DNA of 64,000 nucleotides from JAXLXE01 sp046328115 (GTDB lineage Bacteria; Chloroflexota; UBA6077; JACCZL01): NCBI GenBank assembly GCA_046328115.1, contig JAXLXE010000001.1, positions 3,100,001 through 3,164,000 on the forward strand. The letters run 5' to 3'. Positions within the stretch are counted from its first letter, which is position 1. Each line of letters begins with the position of its first letter. The notes beneath the pieces were generated by a model. That model did no database searches and was not told where the DNA came from. It saw only the letters and a program-made list of their open reading frames with translations. Below, in pieces: positions 59,901-64,000 of this stretch. A program made the position numbers and the translations under genes.

Positions 59901-61399
59901 CAGACGCCCCAGATGCTCCACCCGCCCTCAGAAACGACCTCGCCGATTCCATCGAAGCCCGCGCCAACACCCTCGATAGCCTGTCCCGCTTCGACGAGGC
60001 CCTCGCCGCCTACGACCACGCCCTCGCCATCCTCCGCCCACTCGCAGACGCCCCAGATGCTCCACCCGCCCTCAGAAACGACCTCGCCCGTACCCTGGCC
60101 AACCGCGCCAACACCCTCGATAGCCTGTCCCGCTTCGACGAGGCCCTCGCCGCCTACGACCACGCCCTCGCCATCCTCCGCCCACTCGCAGACGCCCCAG
60201 ATGCTCCACCCGCCCTCAGAAACGACCTCGCCCGTACCCTGGCCAACCGCGCCAACACCCTCCAGCGCCTGTCCCGCTTCGACGAGGCCCTCGCCGCCTA
60301 CGACCACGCCCTCGCCATCCGCCGCCCACTCGCAGACGCCCCAGATGCTCCACCCGCCCTCAGAAACGACCTCGCCCGTACCCTGGCCAACCGCGCCAAC
60401 ACCCTCCAGCGCCTGTCCCGCTTCGACGAGGCCCTCGCCGCCTACGACCACGCCCTCGCCATCCTCCGCCCACTCGCAGACGCCCCAGATGCTCCACCCG
60501 CCCTCAGAAACGACCTCGCCCGTACCCTGGCCAACCGCGCCAACACCCTCGATAGCCTGTCCCGCTTCGACGAGGCCCTCGCCGCCTACGACCACGCCCT
60601 CGCCATCCTCCGCCCACTCGCAGACGCCCCAGATGCTCCACCCGCCCTCAGAAACGACCTCGCCGATTCCATCGAAGCCCGCGCCAACACCCTCGATAGC
60701 CTGTCCCGCTTCGACGAGGCCCTCGCCGCCTACGACCACGCCCTCGCCATCCGCCGCCCACTCGCAGACGCCCCAGATGCTCCACCCGCCCTCAGAAACG
60801 ACCTCGCCCGTACCCTGGCCAACCGCGCCAACACCCTCGATAGCCTGGCGCGATACGAAGAAGCCGAAATTGACGCCGGAATCGCGATCTCCATCCGCCG
60901 CCGACTGGTCTCGGATGTTGGTGTGAAGGAGCTTCAAAGCGTCCTGGGAAACGCACTCAGGACCCGTGCCGAAGTACGACGAAAGCTTGGCGCTTTCGAC
61001 GGTGCCGAGTCCGACATTGACGAGGCGATCACGTGTCAGCGCACCGCGACCATCTCGGGCGACCCGGAGGCCACGGTTCGCCTCGCGGACGCCCTCGTTG
61101 AGCTCGCCAGGCTGCGACTCGCGCGGTCCGATCTCAGCGGCGTCGACGGATGGCTGAGTGACGCCGAACGCACGTACCAGCGCCTCCAGACGGATTACCC
61201 CGAGCGTGACTTTGCCGGCGAAATCGCGGACCTCACGCTGGCGCGCGGAGAGATCGAAGAGGCGCGCGCCAATGATGCCAACGCGATCAAGCTGTTTCAG
61301 AAGGCCCTGGCCTCGGCGCCCCCAAGCGCCCGTGAGCTCCGGCGGAGGGCAAGCGGGGCACTCGATCGCGCGACCGCCAAGTCACGCTCGCGGCCATAG
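56930..61399 (+). CDS. KGGVGR-motif P-loop ATPase fused to 17 near-identical TPR-like repeats
   Basis: 1489 residues. The N-terminal 290 are a ParA/MinD-type ATPase: deviant Walker A KGGVGRTT (residues 10-17, Arg15 in place of the usual Lys), Walker A' LIVDFDLEAPG (Asp37, Asp39) and Walker B VIIDSRTGLTDIGG. The DSRTGLTD form and KGGVGR sequence define the KGGVGR-variant AAA group that is often fused to TPRs in bacterial conflict and signalling systems. A helical linker follows, then 17 repeats of 48 residues (about 478-1293), one degenerate repeat and a normal TPR-like tail. The repeats would make a long superhelix. It is last of a three-gene cassette. Confidence 0.85.
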   Translation: MRAITFYSFKGGVGRTTLATNVAALLAQSGQRVLIVDFDLEAPGLSYLDELQPRRGAPTPRGLAGLFADSWPDKSSRDVRDYCYGLDRFEGNLTVLGCGDIRGGGFFKDLAYLDREQFFRVTTRAGASGELGRSLYEDLRRQWARDFDYVIIDSRTGLTDIGGVCTRILPDHLVVVLTMNRQGIEGTRAVLRQVGRRNMLGDPIDRTVVVSMVPSPWSPTEIERGLRRVRNGLHLRRSRSAVLSVPLAAWLAIEEQPLLAVRRRSSLDDPVLLAYAAVGNRLRAANPTDIEYRLELAQEERDPASRRSHALALLATVADSVEISDRSLRVMSAAGRLVDSPSGDVVEDVRHWQRAVALTRRVLQRPMRDASHSALAPLLTQLRSRWLQLAQIAPLLDPGTSTLEQLGEAARFFQSIPASRRSPTTNEVLADVLAAQADVLVEARRFDDALNLHARSAEFYGIAHAAEPSSERARDLARTLANRANTLQRLSRFDEALAAYDHALAILRPLADAPDAPPALRNDLARTLANRANTLQRLSRFDEALAAYDHALAILRPLADAPDAPPALRNDLARTLANRANTLDSLSRFDEALAAYDHALAILRPLADAPDAPPALRNDLARTLANRANTLQRLSRFDEALAAYDHALAILRPLADAPDAPPALRNDLARTLANRANTLQRLSRFDEALAAYDHALAIRRPLADAPDAPPALRNDLADSIEARANTLDSLSRFDEALAAYDHALAILRPLADAPDAPPALRNDLARTLANRANTLQRLSRFDEALAAYDHALAILRPLADAPDAPPALRNDLARTLANRANTLDSLSRFDEALAAYDHALAILRPLADAPDAPPALRNDLARTLANRANTLQRLSRFDEALAAYDHALAILRPLADAPDAPPALRNDLARTLANRANTLDSLSRFDEALAAYDHALAILRPLADAPDAPPALRNDLARTLANRANTLQRLSRFDEALAAYDHALAIRRPLADAPDAPPALRNDLADSIEARANTLDSLSRFDEALAAYDHALAILRPLADAPDAPPALRNDLARTLANRANTLDSLSRFDEALAAYDHALAILRPLADAPDAPPALRNDLARTLANRANTLQRLSRFDEALAAYDHALAIRRPLADAPDAPPALRNDLARTLANRANTLQRLSRFDEALAAYDHALAILRPLADAPDAPPALRNDLARTLANRANTLDSLSRFDEALAAYDHALAILRPLADAPDAPPALRNDLADSIEARANTLDSLSRFDEALAAYDHALAIRRPLADAPDAPPALRNDLARTLANRANTLDSLARYEEAEIDAGIAISIRRRLVSDVGVKELQSVLGNALRTRAEVRRKLGAFDGAESDIDEAITCQRTATISGDPEATVRLADALVELARLRLARSDLSGVDGWLSDAERTYQRLQTDYPERDFAGEIADLTLARGEIEEARANDANAIKLFQKALASAPPSARELRRRASGALDRATAKSRSRP
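58361..60808 (+). repeat. In-frame tandem array, 17 x 144 bp
   Basis: Seventeen 144-bp units encode 48 residues each, with almost no synonymous change. Variation is confined to three places: the start (RTLAN or DSIEA), residues 11-12 (QR or DS) and residue 30 (L or R). A degenerate 18th unit starts at 60809. Because 144 is divisible by 3, both the antisense strand and the +2 frame also stay open through the array. The pattern is expected from recent unequal crossover or gene conversion. Confidence 0.97.
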
Positions 61400-61444
61400 A
61401 TCTCACGCCATCGTTCGACACCTCCTCAGATTGTGGATTGGCGC

Positions 61445-61450
61445 TAGAAT
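61445..61450 (+). promoter_or_regulatory. Putative -10 element upstream of the E2 gene
   Basis: TAGAAT lies 33 nt before the ATG at 61484. Its placement resembles the other A/T-rich hexamers before isolated genes in this window. No convincing -35 hexamer. Confidence 0.3.
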
Positions 61451-61483
61451 GGGCCGGGCCCAGCCGGGCCGAAGGGGTTTCTG

Positions 61484-62896
61484 ATGCCACACCAGGTGAC
61501 CATGCCGATGCTGGGCCTGACCATGGAAGAAGGCACCATCACTGAGTGGCTGAAGCGCGAAGGAGACGAGGTCAAGAAGGAAGAACCCCTCTTCGTTGTC
61601 GAGACCGATAAGTCAGCCGTGGAGGTCGGTGCGCCGGCCACCGGCGTGCTCAGCCAGATCATCGTGCAGGTAGGCCAGACCGCCAGGGTCAGCGCGCCCA
61701 TCGCCGTCATAGCCCAGCCCGGCGAGGCCGTCGCGCCTGCCGCGCCTGCCGCGCCCGTCGCACCCGCGCCGTCAGCGCCTCCCGCCGCGGCGCCCCCGCC
61801 CGCCGTATCGGCGGCGGCACCCGCCGCTCCTCCCGCCCCCGCGAGCGGCGGACTCCATCGAGTCTCGCCCCGCGCCCGGCGCGTCGCCCAGGAGCTCGGG
61901 GTGGATGTCTCTACCATCACCGGCACGGGGCCTGAGGGGCGGGTGGTCGAGAAGGACATCCGCGCCGCCGCCGCGGCCCCGGCAGCCGGCGGCCGGATCA
62001 TCGCCTCGCCGCTGGCGCGCAAGCTCGCCTCCGAGCACGGCGTGGACCTGGCCCAGATCTCCGGCACCGGCCCCGGCGGACGCATCACCGAGAAGGACGT
62101 CACCGCGTACGTCGACGCCCGCGCCGTGCCCGTGGCGCCAGCGCCGCCTGCCGCCGTGGAGGCAGCCCCCGCGGCCGCGCCGGTCACCGCTGGCAGCTTC
62201 GAGCCGCTCAACCGCGTCCGCCGCATCACCGCCGAGCGCATGGCCGCCTCCTCCCGGTCGGTCGCCCGCGTCACCATGTTCGCCGAGGTGGACATGACCG
62301 AGGCCGTCCGCTTCCGCGGCCAGCTTGCCCCAGAATTCGAGCGCCGCCACGGCGTGCGCCTGGCCTACGACGCCATGATCGCCAAGGCGTGCGCAACCGC
62401 CCTGGCAGAGCATCCCCACGTCAACGCCCAGTGGCAGGAGGCCAGTGGCGCCCAGCCGGCCGGGCTGCGGCTCCAGGAGCACGTCAACGTGGGCGTGGCC
62501 GTCTCGTCCGACCAGGGGCTCCTGGTGGCCGTCATTCGCGACGCGGACAAGAAGTCGCTCTGGGAGGTCAATTCAGACCTGGCCGGCATCGTCGCCCGCG
62601 CCCGCGAGAACAAGGCCACCCCGGACGATCTGACCGGCGGCACGTTCACCGTCACCAACCTCGGCGGCTACGGTGTGGACTCCTTCACACCCATCGTCAA
62701 TCCGCCGGAGTCCGCCATCCTCGCCGTGGGCCGGATCGCCAAGAAGCCGGCCGTAGTTGACGATCAGCTCGCCATCCGCGAGCTGATGACGCTGAGCCTG
62801 GCATTTGACCACCGGGTGGTGGATGGCGCGCCAGCGGCGCAGTTCCTACAACGAGTCGTGTCCATCCTCGAGTCGCCCTACATCTTGCTGGCGTAG
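61484..62896 (+). CDS. Dihydrolipoamide acyltransferase (E2) with one lipoyl and two E3-binding domains
   Basis: A 470-residue core subunit of a 2-oxo-acid dehydrogenase complex. The lipoyl domain (1-78) has Lys43 in ETDKSA. A Pro/Ala-rich linker follows, then two peripheral-subunit-binding domains: about 127-160 (VSPRARRVAQELGVD) and about 174-209 (ASPLARKLASEHGVD), each ending in TGPxGRxxEKD. The catalytic domain has DHRVVDG with His443 and Asp447. It transfers an acyl group to CoA; acyl specificity is not readable. No E1 or E3 gene is adjacent in the window. The ATG is preceded by GGGGTTTCTG. Confidence 0.93.
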   Translation: MPHQVTMPMLGLTMEEGTITEWLKREGDEVKKEEPLFVVETDKSAVEVGAPATGVLSQIIVQVGQTARVSAPIAVIAQPGEAVAPAAPAAPVAPAPSAPPAAAPPPAVSAAAPAAPPAPASGGLHRVSPRARRVAQELGVDVSTITGTGPEGRVVEKDIRAAAAAPAAGGRIIASPLARKLASEHGVDLAQISGTGPGGRITEKDVTAYVDARAVPVAPAPPAAVEAAPAAAPVTAGSFEPLNRVRRITAERMAASSRSVARVTMFAEVDMTEAVRFRGQLAPEFERRHGVRLAYDAMIAKACATALAEHPHVNAQWQEASGAQPAGLRLQEHVNVGVAVSSDQGLLVAVIRDADKKSLWEVNSDLAGIVARARENKATPDDLTGGTFTVTNLGGYGVDSFTPIVNPPESAILAVGRIAKKPAVVDDQLAIRELMTLSLAFDHRVVDGAPAAQFLQRVVSILESPYILLA

Positions 62897-62929
62897 GGCT
62901 CCTCGCCCACAAACACCCCGGAGGCAGCT

Positions 62930-64000
62930 ATGCCCGCCGCGAAGCGCGCCTTTGTCATGGTCTGGGACGGCATGCGCCCAGATCTGGTCTCGCCGGAGCT
63001 CACGCCCAATCTGGCGGCGCTGGGCGCGGCGGGCGTGCGCTTCCAGAAGAATCACGCCGTGTTCCCCACCGTCACCAGGATTAATTCGGCCTCGTTGTGG
63101 AGCGGGACGCTGCCCATCGCCCACGGCATCGTGGGCAACTCGCTGTACGCCCCCAAAGTAGACCCCACGGCGGCCATCTCCATCGGCGACCACCGCAGCA
63201 TCTACAAGCTCATCGAGGCCCGCGGCGGGCGGCTGATCCCCACGGACACCGTGCCAGATCGGATCCACGCCGCGGGCGGCAAGACCGTGGTGGTGAGCAC
63301 CGGCTCACCGGGTTCCGCCTTCCTCTGCCACCCCCGAGTGCGCGAGTGCGATGGCGATCGCGTCTACAACCAGGCAGTCATGCTGCCAGACGGCGCGCAC
63401 GATGAGTTCCACGCCCGCACCGGCTCCAGGCCAGATCCCACCGTTCCGAACACCTCGGAGAACGCCCACTTCACCCGCGCCGCCGTGGAGTGGGTGCTCC
63501 CAGACCTGAACCCCACCCTGATGACCTTCTGGCACACAGACCCAGACAAGACCCAGCACCACACCGGCTTCGGCAGCCCCCAGTCGCTCGAGTCCATCCG
63601 CGACGCGGATCGCCACCTCGGCGAGATGCTGGAGGCGTACGACCAGCTCGGCATCGCCCAGGAGACTGTGTTCGTGGTGGTGTCTGACCACGGATACTCC
63701 ACCATCGACCCGGTGGTCAGCCTGGACGACGCGCTGTCCAGCTTTGGCCTGGCGGACGACGTGGCGGCGGGGCGGCTCGTGCTGTCTCCGAACGGCTTCA
63801 CGGTGTTCGCCAACGTCACCAACGGAGACGCCGACCTGGTCCGCCGCGCGGCCGAGGCCTTCATGGCCTGGGAGCACGCGGGTTCGGTGTTCACCGGCTC
63901 CCACGGTCGACCGGTAATCCAGGGCTCGTTGCCACTTGAGAGCGTCGGACTCGGTGGCGAGCTCGCGCCAGACGTGGCGTGCGCCATGGCCTGGGATCAC
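62930..64000 (+). CDS. Alkaline-phosphatase-superfamily nucleotide pyrophosphatase/phosphodiesterase-like protein (truncated at right edge)
   Basis: 357 codons are open to the window end with no stop. The family is the type I phosphodiesterase/nucleotide pyrophosphatase group. VWDGMRPD carries the first metal Asp, FPTVTRINSAS the nucleophile Thr, TFWHTDPDKTQHHTG metal Asp and His, and VSDHGYS a second Asp-His pair. It cleaves phosphodiester or phosphate monoester bonds of an unknown substrate. No signal peptide is visible at the N-terminus (MPAAKRAFVMVWDG), so it appears cytoplasmic. GGAGGC seven bases upstream supports the ATG; it follows the E2 gene by 33 bp and may be co-transcribed. Confidence 0.88.
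   Translation, partial: MPAAKRAFVMVWDGMRPDLVSPELTPNLAALGAAGVRFQKNHAVFPTVTRINSASLWSGTLPIAHGIVGNSLYAPKVDPTAAISIGDHRSIYKLIEARGGRLIPTDTVPDRIHAAGGKTVVVSTGSPGSAFLCHPRVRECDGDRVYNQAVMLPDGAHDEFHARTGSRPDPTVPNTSENAHFTRAAVEWVLPDLNPTLMTFWHTDPDKTQHHTGFGSPQSLESIRDADRHLGEMLEAYDQLGIAQETVFVVVSDHGYSTIDPVVSLDDALSSFGLADDVAAGRLVLSPNGFTVFANVTNGDADLVRRAAEAFMAWEHAGSVFTGSHGRPVIQGSLPLESVGLGGELAPDVACAMAWDH

Noticed and set aside
58361..60808. Possible CRISPR or minisatellite array
   Set aside because: The units are contiguous with no unique spacers and keep one reading frame with TPR-like sequence, so it is a coding tandem repeat.
58473..60926. 817-residue open frame in another plus-strand frame across the repeat array
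   Set aside because: Same artefact: an open second frame of the repeat, giving a Pro/Ser/Thr-rich repeat. The KGGVGR frame carries conserved ATPase and TPR motifs.
58115..60937. 940-residue open frame on the minus strand across the repeat array
   Set aside because: It is the mirror of the 144-bp in-frame array; the unit length is a multiple of 3 and the antisense frame happens to have no stop. Its product is a Gly/Val/Glu repeat with no family and no plausible start signal.

Overview
The window is one contiguous piece of a high-GC bacterial chromosome. Genes lie on both strands, are densely packed, and are often translationally coupled (ATGA, GTGA or TTGA overlaps). I see no rRNA, tRNA, CRISPR array, transposase or phage gene. 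High GC, GTG/TTG starts, a Uma2 nuclease, an Rpn/DUF4351-type gene at the left edge, several luciferase-like flavin oxidoreductases, a tungsten-type aldehyde oxidoreductase and Tat/lipoprotein signals together suggest a Chloroflexota-like organism. That is inference from gene content; no marker gene is present to prove it.

Layout. (1) 1-15.1 kb: metabolic and housekeeping genes, namely an alpha-hydroxy-acid oxidase, an LLM oxidoreductase, a 3-hydroxyisobutyrate-dehydrogenase-like enzyme, an SDR, signal peptidase I, a TatD nuclease, a secreted subtilisin, an HtrA-like lipoprotein protease with phased direct repeats upstream, a TIM-barrel amidohydrolase, a GT39-like membrane protein, an FAD amine-oxidase-like protein, a Gfo/Idh dehydrogenase and an aldo/keto reductase. 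(2) 15.7-35.5 kb: a long same-strand exopolysaccharide locus. It has a Wzz/BY-kinase-like protein with a degenerate Walker A, an initiating phosphoglycosyl transferase, a WbpB/WbpE/WbpD-like trio for a diacetamido sugar acid, Wzy, Wzx, two GT4 enzymes, a divergent deacetylase, an ATP-grasp ligase, a flavin oxidoreductase, two secreted N,N-dimethylformamidase-beta-like proteins and a GH5 glycosidase. (3) 35.5-54.9 kb: mixed accessory and catabolic genes, including a phytanoyl-CoA dioxygenase homologue, an NTF2-like protein, a secreted amidohydrolase, an active-looking diguanylate cyclase, a secreted propeller plus an orphan ZnuA-like protein, a dihydropyrimidinase, a cyclase/NB-ARC/TPR regulator divergent from a GPP34 protein, an Ldh-type dehydrogenase, a PQQ-propeller lipoprotein, Uma2, and a MoaD-like/aldehyde:ferredoxin oxidoreductase pair.

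(4) 55.1-61.4 kb is the most unusual part: a three-gene cassette between a strong terminator and an E2 gene. It encodes a 273-aa protein I do not recognise, a 314-aa all-helical protein, and a 1489-aa KGGVGR-type P-loop ATPase. The ATPase carries 17 nearly identical in-frame 48-residue TPR-like repeats (144 bp each) that differ only at three short positions in a mosaic pattern. This architecture resembles bacterial conflict or signalling ATPases, and the array looks recently amplified. (5) 61.5-64.0 kb: a dihydrolipoamide acyltransferase with two E3-binding domains and the start of an alkaline-phosphatase-superfamily phosphodiesterase that runs off the right edge.
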